Positions 12,255-24,622 of a stretch of 64,000 bases of DNA are shown here, piece by piece. This DNA is from Macrolepiota albuminosa. Taxonomy: Eukaryota > Basidiomycota > Agaricomycetes > Agaricales > Agaricaceae. The stretch is taken from NCBI GenBank assembly GCA_027475525.1, contig JAMWFC010000055.1, forward strand, positions 1,220,212-1,284,211. Direction: 5' to 3'. The notes beneath the pieces were generated by a model that saw nothing but the letters and a program-made list of their open reading frames with translations, was not told where the DNA came from and did not search any database. Positions within the stretch are counted from its first letter, which is position 1; each line of letters begins with the position of its first letter. A program made the translations under genes and the position numbers.

Positions 12255-12443
12255 TGCCCCCCTTTGAGACTGGTAATTAGTCTCGATGTAAGGAGGGACA
12301 ATTTGTCCAGGTCACTAAGTAAGTCAATGTGGAGGCACTCTGGTCCTCCACGGCTTGAAAATGTCCAAGTCATCTGTCAAAAAATACAACGCTGATGTTA
12401 ACCGACAGTATGAATTGAAAAGAAGATGAGCTGCCTATGATAA

Positions 12444-15284
12444 TTACGCAGATGGCGGACACAACAACTCGTGGACCGTATTGATCCTCATCTCATTGTC
12501 GATGTTAACCGAGGATGATGAGGCGACGGGGCCCGACGATGTTGAGGCTGTAGGAGCCTGAACTGACATTGAAGGGTGAGACGGAGAGGGGAGATATGGC
12601 CCATGTTGAGAACGGCGTTGCCATAAATCTCGACAGTTGGGGTTCATCCCCACCGGATAATACAGTCCACTTTCAAGGTACTCATGACCTTGATTGGATT
12701 TGTGGGTGAGTAGTGCGTGGAGACGAATCATCATCGTCTGTGGGCAGTCGCCAATCGTCCTACCGCGTGATGGCTAGGGGCTCTCCATAGATGTCCAGTC
12801 GACGATGACATTCATTGTCAACCTTGCAGAACTGGTCGATGGATGCTGTGGCCACAAGAAACTGATTTTCAAGGTAGACCACGCCGAAGGTATAGGCGTG
12901 ATCTACCCACTTGAGAGGTACGTGGTTGGCTATCATAGCACGTAGCACATCAGCATCAGTGATGTTGATGGCATTAGCCACGTCAAAATATGGGGGTCGG
13001 AACTGGACGTCAGTCCAGCTCATGGGTACGAAGGGAGTGCTAGAGTTGGCGGCGTCGTAATCAGCGACCGCCTCACGATACAGCCCAGGACACGCAATAA
13101 TCAAGGCCAACAGCCTTGCAAAACATCCCTGAGCTCTTCCCAAAGGGGACAGTCCACGTGTCAGGGCGTGGCCCAGGAGAGTACGCCAGTGAATGCGATA
13201 TGCTTGATCCACTGCAATGCCGTACACCAAATTCATCATTCCTGGTCGACAGAAGTAGAGTACGTTCTGCGCCAGCTTGTCCAGATCGAAGGTAAAACAT
13301 ACACCTTCAGAATCAAACCTGGAAAGCGTAAAAAACGGTCTTCCGGCTCTGTCTTTCCATCACAGGTACCCGTCTGGGGTTGGCATGACCACGATGTTCA
13401 TGTGATGGGAGGAAAGATCTAGAGGGGGCAAAATGTGCTTGTACTCTGGTGAACACACCAGAGTCATCGTCCTATCCCTCACCGTCGTGTAGTAGTTAAT
13501 ACTGATGCGCTGAAACTCGCGCAACAGATAGTAGGCCTCAGTGCATAGAGACACTGATGTGAACTTGTTCTGCAAAAGCTCATAGAGCTTTCGCAACTGC
13601 TGGGGATTCATCGGGAATCCCCTCGGTACCACACAGTTCAACTCCTTCAAGGTATGGTAATACCTCTCTCCCTTCTCTTCCTCATGTGTCTTTGCAGCCA
13701 AGGCTTCATTGCTCATGAACACCGTATTGGTGAGCCGGGAGTAGTAAAAATGGTGGTCGAGTGCCCCGCCGTAGAATCAATTGGACCGCTCCACCGACGT
13801 CCCACTGACAAACACACTGAGGCCATCAGGAATATGGCCTGTGGCCTGCTCCTCCCGGTCTTTATCGACCTTTGCCTGCTGGGCAGCCTTGTGTTTCCTC
13901 CGAGCCTCTCTCTTGTGTTTCTTGTCTAAACGCACTCGGCATTTAGCGGGGGTTTCTCCTTCCGAGGGGGTCTCATCTGATTACTCTCTGTAATTGCTCC
14001 CGTCGCTCGGTTCATTCAGTTCAAGCGCAGCTAACGTCAGGAGCCGCCCTTCTACTTTGGCGTCCGTTCTTGTGTCCTTTATGGGGACCGTGGACGCATA
14101 CGCCCTCAGTGGTGCCTCAAACTGCACCACTGCTCTGAACCTCATTATTACTCTGTCTGCTCCTCACGGGACATCTGCTCCAAACTCCACTTCTGACAGG
14201 ACCACCTCATCCTGCCGCTTTGTCCCTGACTGCTGGGAGGGTGCATGTATTGATGAGGACAATCCTCGTAAACTTGTGTCATCTTCCACAGGCTCGTCAT
14301 GTAACTCGGACGGAATCGGAGTGAGCTCTCCAGACTCCCACGTCCCAACCTCCGGTACTGCATCACGCGCTCTGAGGCGTTTTGCCTCAGGTTGCTCCTC
14401 CGACAATGACGAACGCTTCTTCATAGTGTTTGTGAATGTTTTAATTGTATTGTTGAGCATAACGATCTCATCAAGCAGACCTGTAATCACCACCTGAGCC
14501 ACCAGATCCGCCAAAAACATGGACTCCAGTGGCACTCGCTGGCCAGCAGATATGAGGCGTCTCCAGACTGCCTCTGCCTGAGGGTCCAACACCTCTGACG
14601 GCGTTCCAATCTCCTTTCCTTTCCCTTTCTCCGCGTACAATAAGCACCGCGGAAATGGTGCACGACGAGGTGACGGAGATGCTCATCGGGGCGGTGTTCG
14701 AGGTTGGGGTTGACCTCGATTCTGCGTCCTTGCTGACAGTTCATCCCATCTGCACCCTACTATATCCCGTGGCCCGCCTACTCGTGCCCTGGTACTCCTC
14801 GGAGGCAATCGCCTCTGGTCTCTTCTATACATCTCTCGCAGAGGCGGCGTCCTCTCTCATTGTCATTGAGGTTGCACCACCTTGCTCTTTCCCTGCTGTT
14901 GATGCCCCGCGTCATCGTCCACGTCCATGGGTGCTACCTGTGGCGCAGTTAGTGCTTTCTCATCCAAAAGGAGTGTACTTGCACTCTGGGTCTGCGTCTG
15001 CTGCATCGGCATTGGCATACCCCACACAACCTGTCCTCCCATCTGCTGTCCAGGACCAGCTGGTCCTGGGAAGTATGGCATCTGAAAAAACGGCGGATAA
15101 ACTGCGGAGGTTGTCCAAATTGGGCTGGGTTCTGCTCGAACTGGGACACCACTGGATATGACGCCACAGTCGGCGTCGTTACAGGCTGCTGAATGTTTTG
15201 CTGGGGATGATCCCCCCCTCCTCCAGAACCCTGTGGGTTCTGAGGCTGCTGCTCACTGGTCGTACGCTAGTAAGGGTACGACAT
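12444..15284 (-). pseudogene. Gypsy 1 accessory open reading frame downstream of pol, broken
   Basis: Read on the minus strand from an ATG at 15284 to about 12444, between the pol stop and the 3' LTR. The N-terminal third is Gln/Pro/Gly rich (14860-15280). The middle is charged and low complexity (14164-14640, including a KRLRARD basic patch). The C-terminal two thirds (12760-13722) look globular, with motifs such as ELNCVVPRGFPM, TMTLVCSPEYKHILPPLDL, RGLSPLGRAQGCFARLLAL and VPLKWVDHAYTFGVVYLE. I believe similar frames accompany other Agaricomycete gypsy elements, but the function is unknown to me. Several stops interrupt it. It is in the same orientation as gag-pol. Confidence 0.6.
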
Positions 15285-15514
15285 GGTAATACAAAAATGT
15301 CGACGTGTCAGTAGGAAAAAACACACTAAATTCCCCATCATCAGGTTACATAACCTGATCCAAACGCCAACTCCACATCACAATCTGCATTATCTCATCA
15401 GATAGATCAATCTCCCTGTTATCTATCTGGAACAACCGTGATCCGATCTGGATCAGACACTCAGTTGATCCGAGCTCCAACTGATTCGGCCTACATCTTA
15501 TCACTGCCATCAAT

Positions 15515-16866
15515 CTAAGCACATGAGCGCTTAGCAAGCTGATTTGGGCGCTTCACATCCTGCAGTTCTAAGTACCAATCCAACGCTGCCAACTTGGCAC
15601 AAGTGTGATACGACTCCCATGTCGTATCACCTGCACTCTATCGTACCTCGAATTCGAGGTGCGTTCCCCCCTGCCACCGATGGCCCAGGATGTCCTCGAC
15701 AAACCATTCCTGTTTGTCACTGGCATCAAAATCATATGGCTTGGGCATCACCCGATTAGGGAACATAGCATCATTGTTTGCGTTATATCACCTAAGTAAC
15801 GATACATGAAACTTAGGCACAATCCGGCATGCTTGCAGAGCTGCAGGCAGCTCCAGAACATAGTTCAATGTGCTTGGTTCCGCAACCAAGACTCTGTATG
15901 GTCCAATGAATTTTGGACACAACTTCCTCGCCCTTCCTTTCGGAAGATTCAAGTTTTCCGTCGACAGATATACTAACGTCCCAGGTGTTAGCTCTGGTTC
16001 CTCACTCTGCCTATCATTTGCATGGCATGCCTGTATAACACGTGCGGCAATGATAGCGTCATGTGCATTGGCTAGATTCTCCAATGCTTGCCGTGCAAAG
16101 TCCTTCACCTCCTTGTGAACGACTCCGTCCATCCTTAGTTTGCGCAGCATGGAGGGCATGTACCCTCCATTGAGCTCGAATGGCACATATTTTGTGGTCT
16201 CTGACACACTCGCATTGATCGCGAACTTGGTTAGCGGTATCCTATCTACCCAGTCGCGTTGGTCCGGTCGGACCACCGTACAAAAGATCTGAGCAATACT
16301 TCTATTCGCTCACTCTGTCTGTCCATCCGTCTGCAGATGAAACGATGTGGACATGAGCAACTTAGCTCCCAAGAGCTTGTGAAGTTCTCGCCACCAGTGA
16401 GACATAAACTTTGCATCTTGATCGCTCACGATCGAACTTGGAAGGCCATGTAGCCTTACAATCTCCTTCAAGTAGATCCAGGATAATGCGGACGCAGTAA
16501 TGGTTGTGTGCACCGGTATCAAGTGCACCATACTAGTCATTCGGCAAATAACCACCCAAAGGTAGTTATAACCTTTGGACTCGGGGAATGGACCAACAAA
16601 GTCCATCCCAATGGAGTCCCATGGCTTCGTCGGGATGGGCAAGGAATGCAACTTCCCTGCTGGCTTCCTATTGCTGGTCTTTGACCGCTGGCAGACCTCA
16701 CAGGTCTGGCAGAACTGCATCACTTCTTTCTGCATCTGAGGCCACCAGTACCATTGCCTCAGGTATTCCAGTGTTTTGTTGGTTCCAAAGTGACCAACAA
16801 CCTCATGCGCTTGAGTGACAATATGCGTGATCAATGTTCGGTCGCGTGATAAGCACACCACATCGT
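15515..16866 (-). pseudogene. Gypsy 1 integrase with GPY/F module and chromodomain
   Basis: The zinc-binding part has HEVVGHFGTNKT and CQTCEVCQ. The core has DSIGMDFVGPFP, IVSDQDAKF and TDGQTE, giving the D, D and E residues. Two interrupting stops are TGA: between QTE and ANRSIAQ at about 16298, and upstream at about 16868. KFIGPYRV is the GPY/F motif (near 15905). The frame continues into a chromodomain-like end, EWFVEDILGHRWQGG...EVR-stop-SAGDTTWESYHTC, where the stop TAG stands at the expected Trp (about 15644). The end LALDWYLEL is typical of chromodomain C-terminal helices. This places gypsy 1 in the chromovirus lineage. Confidence 0.85.
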
Positions 16867-16870
16867 GCCC

Positions 16871-18957
16871 TCAAACATTCATTATCTGGACCAGTCCTTT
16901 CTCATCCATGCTGAAGCGTGGGTGGGCGTTTGCGTTCTGCCAGATTTCTGTGTAGAATGCATCGCGGCTATAGCCCCTCAGTACCTTCCGTAGGTACTCA
17001 TCGGTGTGAGGAACAGGAGGGTTACAATACTCTCCTGTAGGCAATAACGTGTCAGCAAGCATAATGTTGTGGCCATACAGTCCATGACTGCTCCCAGTCT
17101 CGCCCTGGCATGGCATTGTCACCTCCTTTGGCTGAGCCTGCTCTAATTGCTCAGCTTCTATGTCTCGCCCCTCTTGTCGCTCCTGCAGTCGTCGACTGCA
17201 TTGCAGCTTGGTTGCTTGCATAGCCCAAAGCTCGACCACATGCTCCTTCACCTCTTTGTAGCGATGGTATGGAAGATCATTGCCCTGAGGATCAATACGG
17301 ATATCCACATCGACATACTCATGCGTATCATGGTGTTCTCCAACTCTATCGCTCTTGAAATACCTCGAGAGACAGTCTGCTACTTTGTTCAGTTCGCCTT
17401 TGACATATGTAATGTCAAAGTTGTAGTGAGACATATAGTCAATCCACCGGCGTTGCCGGGAGGACAACATTGCTTGAGTTTTGAAGAACTCAAGTGCTTT
17501 ATGGTCCGTAATGATGTGGATCTTATATCCCATCAACTTGTCTTCCCTGTCAGGGGACTCCTCATTTCTTCCTTTTCTCACTCCTTATCTCTTCACTCTC
17601 CTTCCATTCATTCTCTTATTTCTTCTGACATTATTTCATTTCACTGTTTCTATTCTTTCAACACTATCTGTTAGTACTACTCTCAGCCCTTGAGATGCTC
17701 TGGTTCTTTAGCCACCATTCAGACAAGTGTGGGCCCACTCAGCACCGCTTCCAGACCGCTTATATAAGCCAGAGTTTGCCAGAGTTTGCCCCTTATTTGT
17801 ACAAGTGTTTGTGTAGGCAATTTTCGAGTTTTTAAGGTTTTGTTGTACTGTACAGTTGTTTCCCATGCTTCAGAGGCCCCAGAAGTATCCAACCTGGCAT
17901 AGGGAATCCCTAGACTTGTTCTCTTTGGATCTCCCTCTGCCAGGTGAGTAGCTACCTTGATATTGTCAGTATATATTCTAATACACTTTGGATCTCCCTC
18001 TGCCAGCTGTGTGACTGAGCCACAGCCTCTAGAGGTCGCCCTTACATTTCCATTTGAGGAGTGCCTCAAGTATCGCCAACGTTTCGAGCTCATGGACCGC
18101 ATAATTCTGTTGGGCCGAGGTGAACTTCCTCGACATGATGCCTCAAGTATCGCCAACGTTTCGAGCTCATGGACCGCATAATTCTGTTGGGCCGAGGTGA
18201 ACTTCCTCGACATGAACCCAGCCGGTCAACAATTCTGCCAGGAACTTCCCTGGCCATACATTGCACCTACTCCGGTCTTTGAGGCATTACAGATGAGCCA
18301 AATTGGCTCATCACATCTGGGATCTATGGGACAAATGACTGGCATCTTTGAGCAGATCCTCTTGATCATCTCAAAACAGCGTTGGTGTATAGGTCTCCAT
18401 ATAAATGGAGCTCTGTTCTGCATGATGGACATCAAAGGTCCAGTATATGCTGTAATATCAGGCAGACAGTTGCCGATATAGTTCACTAGTCCCACGAATC
18501 TTTGCACATTGTTATAGTTACGAGGCACACGCCATTCGCATATGCGATCAATTTTGTCCTGGTCAGGGTAAATACCCTGACTGTCAATCTTGTGTCCGAG
18601 GCAGTCTACTGTCTCGGCATATAGTTCACATTTCTTCCACTTGAGGTACAGCAGATTAGACCTCAGTCGCTCAAAAATAACACGAAGATGCTCTTCGTGT
18701 TCTTCGATTGAATCAGAGTATATGAATATGTTGTCCAAATATATATGGACAAACCTCCCGATAACATCCCGGAAGATGGAGGTCATCAACCTCTGAAATG
18801 TTGCAGGAGCATTACAATCTCCTATCTGCATGATGTTGCTCACATATGTTCCCGTGATCGACGAGAACACTGTCTTTGGGATATCAGACAAGCGAATTCT
18901 CACTTGCTCATAAGCATCTGTCAGGTCAATTTTTGACCTGAACTTTGCTCTTGCCAC
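16871..18957 (-). pseudogene. Gypsy 1 reverse transcriptase and RNase H
   Basis: The RT (18226-18957) has KIDLTDAYEQVRI and FVHIYLDNIFIYS. The catalytic YxDD box reads YLDN, so the second Asp is lost. RNase H begins at ASKTGVGAMYGQG (near 18250), is broken by a 77-bp duplication at 18062-18215, and resumes at about 17577 with HIITDHKALEFFKTQ and ADCLSRYF. Between 17600 and 17800 the sequence is unlike pol and may hold a further small insertion or rearrangement. Confidence 0.8.
18062..18215. repeat. 77-bp perfect direct duplication in gypsy 1 RNase H
   Basis: 18062-18138 equals 18139-18215. The SRKFTSAQQNYAVHELE segment is consequently read twice in different frames. Confidence 0.9.
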
Positions 18958-20946
18958 ATCCTCTCAAATCACTTCCTGATCTGGAAGTGGTGTCACGTCC
19001 TTTACGGTGTTGTTGTTGCGTTGGTGAGCATCCAATGCCGTTCTCAATGTACCATCTTTCTTCGGAATGCACAATAGCGGAGCAGCTTGGGAGGCCAGTT
19101 GGGCCTCCCACCAGTGGGCTCTCAGGTACCAATTAGTCTTGTCTTGGAGCTGCTGCTGCAGCGCCATTGGACATCACGGCAAATGATATTTATACACCTT
19201 ATTCTCATCAATAAGGTTGATTTCATGATTGACCTCACGCCAAGGAGGTAACTCCTCCTTGGTTCCATTCAGAATATCCCCAAATTCCTGCTGCCACTGC
19301 AATTGTAGGTCCGGAATGTCCTCCTTTGTAAAACCACTGGTTTTACCTTTGCCCTTCCAGTCCACATCCTTGCGTGGACGCCTGGACAGCTTTGCTTGTA
19401 TGGCTGGGCGGCCATACTTCTCTCTGAGGGCAGTAATCCTCAGCTCACTGTCATCCGGCATGTGCAGTCGCACAGGCACTTCCTTTTTGCTTCTCTGCAA
19501 CGTCACAGACAGTCCGTCGAAGAATACCTTACTTGGTGGCGATATCTTGTCATTACTAGCCTGACGATATGACTCCTCCTTCGACGTCCATCGTGGTCCA
19601 TTCCATGCATACATCGATGCCACTAGCTCATTCCACTCAGCAGGCATTCGTGGATCAAACACCCATTCAAACGTGGGATGAGGTACCGGTCAATCCCAGA
19701 TTGACCGATTCGTATGTGTGGAGGATGCCTCATCCTCCATCAGTCCTTGTTCGTCACCCGTTACTAAGTCCTCAACCTTCACTCGCGACGACGTCGGCTG
19801 GCACTCTGTGCTTGCCATGTGCTGAGGCCACTTGTCCTCAGGCTTACCCTGCTTTTCACACTCCATCTTGGGGCTCTCCCCCCTCTTCAGAGTACGTTTG
19901 TACTCTACAGCTTTGCTTTCCAGCATCAACACAGCAGGACTATCCGTTGGCAAGCTCGCACGAGCTTGCTCCTCATCCTCTCCATCCTCCACCGTAGGCA
20001 GTTTCTTGCCTCCGCCTAGTCAATGTCGCCTGACTAGCACCTTCTTCTCCGTGGCACGATGTCAATGGAGACGTCCATCGCCATTATCTATGGTCACTCG
20101 CACTGCAGGAATGGTGGTGCCATCCACCACTATCTCATTCTTCATGAAGTCAAGCACAATCTTGTGCTTCCTCATATACGGCATGCCTATAATCATGTCG
20201 TAACGATCAAAATTTGCCATGTCAAGGTACTCTTTTGTCCTTGATTTTGCACAGGTGATACTCGTCTGCATGCCAAACTGTACTGCAGCTCGGCTGCCCA
20301 CAGTACCCAATTGAAGGAGTAATGGCTCCTTCAATTCACTCACAGAAATATCATGCACTTGGCAAAACTGAGGTGTCACCCCAGTAGTTGTACTACCTGA
20401 ATCCCACAATGTCCACGCCTTGTGGCCATTCACTTCAACGTATGATGCCAGACACTCCTTGTCTTTGCACTTCAACACCGGCCATACCAGCTTCTCCGGA
20501 GCCTTGTGAAGGTGTACTTTATATACCTTCACATTGGCTGCTCCAACTGGTCGGTCTAGTGCACTGGCCAGGTAGTCCGTCAGAGCTCCCATGAATTCTG
20601 AGTCTGACTCCCTGGCGTAATAGTCGTTGTCGTATACGTCAACCTCAACATATTCGTCATCCAACAACTCCTCTACCACAGAGGTGTTTTCATCCTCTGG
20701 TGCATCAGGACTGAGGTTCTCCACCTCTTCGTCTTCCACATCAGGTTCATTTCCCGAGTCTATCCCTTCAGCATCTGGGATAGCAGTGTGGGCTGCCCGT
20801 ACATATGCACATGGCTTAACCATAGGCCGTTTACTGCCCACTGGACATGCATTCGCGAAATGCCCAGGCTGGCCACATTTGAAGCACTTATTCGCTACGA
20901 AAGGGCGAGCTGCTTCAAACTTCGGTGGCCCAGTCGGTGTCGGCAC
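18958..20946 (-). pseudogene. Gypsy 1 CCHC knuckle, aspartic protease and RT N-terminal region
   Basis: CFKCGQPGHFANAC (near 20880) is a perfect CX2CX4HX4C gag knuckle. The protease motif is TLWDSGSTTTG (near 20400), followed by YDMIIGMPYMRKH. The RT entry region KVYKYHLP...CPMALQQQL and PLLCIPKKDGTLR (about 19050-19200) carries the conserved PKKDG. Single TGA stops fall at about 18960, 19171 and 19687, each where an Arg is plausible. Confidence 0.8.
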
Positions 20947-21201
20947 TTTAGCCTCACCAGCAGTCTGATGCAGCCGAGCACCCTCTCAGCACGGACCCCT
21001 CTGAACGTCCTGCGCTGGTGCATCCCTATGGTCCCCAGGCCGGTCACTACAGAAGCGTCGTTCCTGCCAAGGTGCTGCTCTTATCACAAACCTCGGGTTT
21101 GTATTGTCCACCATCTCTTTTTGACGGGCCCAGAAGGTGCCTACCTTCTGAGGCTTGGCCTTGTTTGCTGAACGAACCTTTGAGCTATGTAGCCCAAAGT
21201 G

Positions 21202-23290
21202 TCATGCTATTTTGTGGGCTTGCTCGTAGCGCAACGCATGCACTATGAACTCCTCAACAGTATTCACTTTGGGCGATAGCCCGTCATCACAAATGAGAGA
21301 CTCTCTCATTGCGTCAGGTATCCCATGCAGGAAGGTATCGATCATTACCCAGTTGTCTGGGTAAATAGACATATTCTGTGCGTGGTCTATCAAGGTGTCA
21401 TAGAAACCTTGAACACCCAATCATTCGGTGTAGAACGTTGCAATGAACGCCTTCCAAGCATCATGCATGGTAGATGCACTTACAAACCAGTTATACAATT
21501 CAAGGATTACATCCTTGAACATCCATTGCTGTCGTGCACAATTATAGTGCAAGACATGATGTCGAAACCAGGCCTTGGCCAGTCCGTCTAGGAACTCCAG
21601 GAGAACAAATACATGTTCTCGATCCAGACGATCCCCCCCATACTGGCATGCTGCCAGATGGTTACACACATCCATCGTCCAGTTTTCCAAGTTACTAAAC
21701 TTGGACTCCCCCCTGTATGGTTGGATGTGTTTTGACTCTGCCTTACGCAGTTTGATACCTTCAGGAAGGCACAATGCTACACCTACCACATCGTCAATTA
21801 TGCTACTGAGGCGTTGGTGCATATTCTCAGTATACACCTTTGTCGCCTCAGTTATCCCAGACGTTTTATTCCTACCTTCTGCTGGAGGTACTACAGAGAA
21901 TGCACGTACTGGTCGGTGACCTGTATAGTGCACTTTCACCGCATCATTCCAATGCAGTGGGCTCTCCTGTCCCCCTAGCCCTTCTGTCACCTGTCTTTCA
22001 GGGACTTGGCTCAGATCCGCTGTGGGTGGGTCCCCCCTCCTAGTGTCAGGCTGACGTGTCCGTTGGACATATTGCCTTCTCATCTCATCGATGGGCATTA
22101 TCCCATTGAATAAAATCCCCTGGTCATCTATCCAGGAGTGTCCCTGGCGTTTCAGGTCTTGGTTCTGCATGCGCTGATAAGCTACCCTCTCCGCAAACTT
22201 ATCAGCCAACGGCACTTGATTCGTCAGTGGAGTATTCTCCACTGATTCCTGTTTTGTGTGAGGGTGCCTTGTCCCCCCCGTTTCGGGTAGGTTGCTATCT
22301 ACCACAGGTATGGTAGACACCGATTCAGCCGTTGACAGAGGTCTCCTTCATTGACCTCTGAATACATTTTGTCTCTGTGCTGCTGTGAACCTTGCAGCGA
22401 ACTGCTTGTCAGACTCTCCTGCTTGCTGCATATATATTGCTCATCGCCTCTTCCAGGTGGGGAGACAACTCTGGCTTTGCCACCGAAGGTATACTCGGAA
22501 TCAAGTTTGCCCCCTCTGGGGTCAAGGCAGCTGATCCTTGATTAGCCTTGCAGTATATATATGCTTGGGCTTCCGGCTCAAGGATCTGGACATACAACGT
22601 AATGTATTCAACGGTATTCAATTGAGGTACATTATCACCTCTAGCCTGTATCAACCATATGTGTTTCAGTACATACAGTCCTAGTCGAGCATGCGTGGTA
22701 TCCTTCGTAATGCTAGGGTATCTTTTCCATAGCATAGCACACTGAACCTGAAGGGTGGACTCACTCCATCTACTCTCCTTGTCATTGGAAGTTTCATCTT
22801 CCCAATGTACTGCCGGTGTTCTTTGCTCGGAAATTGTTGTTTCCTGCGGCACTCCAACTCCCTGCTGACGTTGCATCAGTGGAGTGGACTCAGTTGGCAC
22901 TCTCCAACTGCCTGCCTCAGGCCTCGGCATCTTTCCCAGGAAGTACGACGAAGGTCTGCGACCTTCAGTTGGTCCCTGAGCACTACTCCTGCTCTAGAAC
23001 TGTCGCCCTGACCTCCCAGTCTGCATGGGAAATTCATGTTCCCTGCCGGATCACTGTTCCAGGTCTTCCACAGCTGCCCCTGGTCTCGCTGCACCGCTTG
23101 GCGCAGCTGTCAGCCACACTTCACTCCATTGCGTCCCTCCTGGCATCCCCTGAGGCTGCCGGGAAGGCTCAGCCTCTGTATATTCTGATCTGGGACAACC
23201 CGGGTCAGTCACCGCAGATTGAGGATACGCCAACGACTGGTCGATGGTCTCACCATTGCGTGTTGGTTCAGCAGATTGATTGGTCTCCAT
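21202..23290 (-). pseudogene. Gypsy 1 gag (capsid region)
   Basis: A start at 23290 gives METNQSAEPTRNGETIDQSL. The frame passes a TGA near 23050 and continues through a Gln/Pro-rich region (22409-22930) to a capsid-like part (21421-22320) with YRGESKFSNLENWTMDVCNHLA and VFVLLEFLDGLAKAWFRHHV, then 21202-21420. At least three stops break it. Confidence 0.7.
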
Positions 23291-23324
23291 CCAATCAGGC
23301 GTTGCTACGTCTCTATTAATCCGG

Positions 23325-24276
23325 TGATGACGCCCAAAGTTTGGTCAGTAACAAATGTAGCAATTGTGTTACCGTACCAAGAGTGTGCGTTGGGCGTGCT
23401 AAAAGTGTGGTGAGGAGTCCCGGGCAGGTCCCAGAGAACACGTCTGTGAAAAAGGGTAAAAGTCGGTAACGGAGTCGGCAAATGTAAAGCGCTAAGGTAA
23501 AGCGCTTATGAAAGAGCGGTAAGCGAACACGGCAAAGGTAAGCGGCAAGAGCACGATAAGCTTAGCGAAGTCTAAGCGTTGATAATGCCTGCCGTAGTTG
23601 CAAGGCGCGAGTATGTCGAGTATTAGCGAACGTCTGCAACTGCCGATGAGTTTGACGTTGCCGACCGTAGCGTAAATGAGCTCTTGAGCGTAAGGGAGAC
23701 TGAGGAAAGGGGAGTGAACTCTGGTCTATTGTTCTCTGATTTTTTTATGTACAAGTCAGTAAGTACTTTTATACTACAATGAGTTCGCCGTCGCCAGTGG
23801 CTAATGACGCCAGAGTGCGGTAAACTGGAAAATTTCAAAGGGGTAGCTCCAACGGTTTCAGATCCCTACCGTCCATTCAAGAGCCTTAGCGACGCCAGGC
23901 AACAGATCGCGAAGCTAAACCATCACTCCATCACCCTTCTGTCCGTCAGAGCACCTAAGCGATGTCAGGCGCCAAATTGAGACGCTAAGCGGTGTCAGAC
24001 ACCAAGGTCAAACGCCAAGCTGTCCATCAGTTTTTGATAGATCATCAGGCTTCTCGCTAAGCGCTGTCGTCAGTGACTGATGCCATCTGTCAGTTGTCAT
24101 TCTGTCTGCCGATCGGCGCTATCACTGATTGGATCTGCTTCTTGCCGTGCGCGGCCGTCAGAAATGGCTTAAAATAGGTAGAACGCGTGCGCTAAGTTCG
24201 GAACGAGTGCGGCAAGGTTTCCGGAGCCGGTGCCGAGCCTGCCATTGATGCGCCTAACCTGTATAGGGTCCTATCA
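23325..24276 (-). repeat. Gypsy 2 3' LTR (left)
   Basis: 952 bp, bounded by TGATGACGCC and GGTCCTATCA. Same family as the solo LTR at 8032-9045. Confidence 0.92.
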
Positions 24277-24504
24277 TCTCCCCCCAACTGAAAAATTGAC
24301 TGTCCTCAGTCACCAAATAAGGCTACCNNNNNNNNNNNNNNNNNNNNNNNNNNNNNNNNNNNNNNNNNNNNNNNNNNNNNNNNNNNNNNNNNNNNNNNNN
24401 NNNNNNNNNNNNNNNNNNNNNNNNNNNCGCCTAACCTGTATAGGGTCCTATCATCTCCCCCCAACTGAAAAATTGACTGTCCTCAGTCACCAAATAAGGC
24501 TACC
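24251..24504. other. Assembly gap (100 N) flanked by a 77-bp duplicate
   Basis: Bases 24251-24327 and 24428-24504 are identical and enclose exactly 100 N (24328-24427). The duplicated sequence spans the LTR edge and the polypurine tract. The gap is probably negative in size, meaning the two contig ends overlap. The open frame that crosses the N run is not a gene. Confidence 0.95.
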
Positions 24505-24622
24505 ATTACCGCTTTTGTGACAGGTGGTCCGTGCGTTCTTGAGATTTTGTTTATAGTCCTGGCACGTGAATTTGGACTTCGTTTCTTCTCCCCATCTTTT
24601 CCTGGCGCTCAACAATAAAAAT

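Noticed and set aside
24230..24520. Open frame spanning the N gap
   Set aside because: It is a translation through 100 N between identical 77-bp flanks; not a gene.
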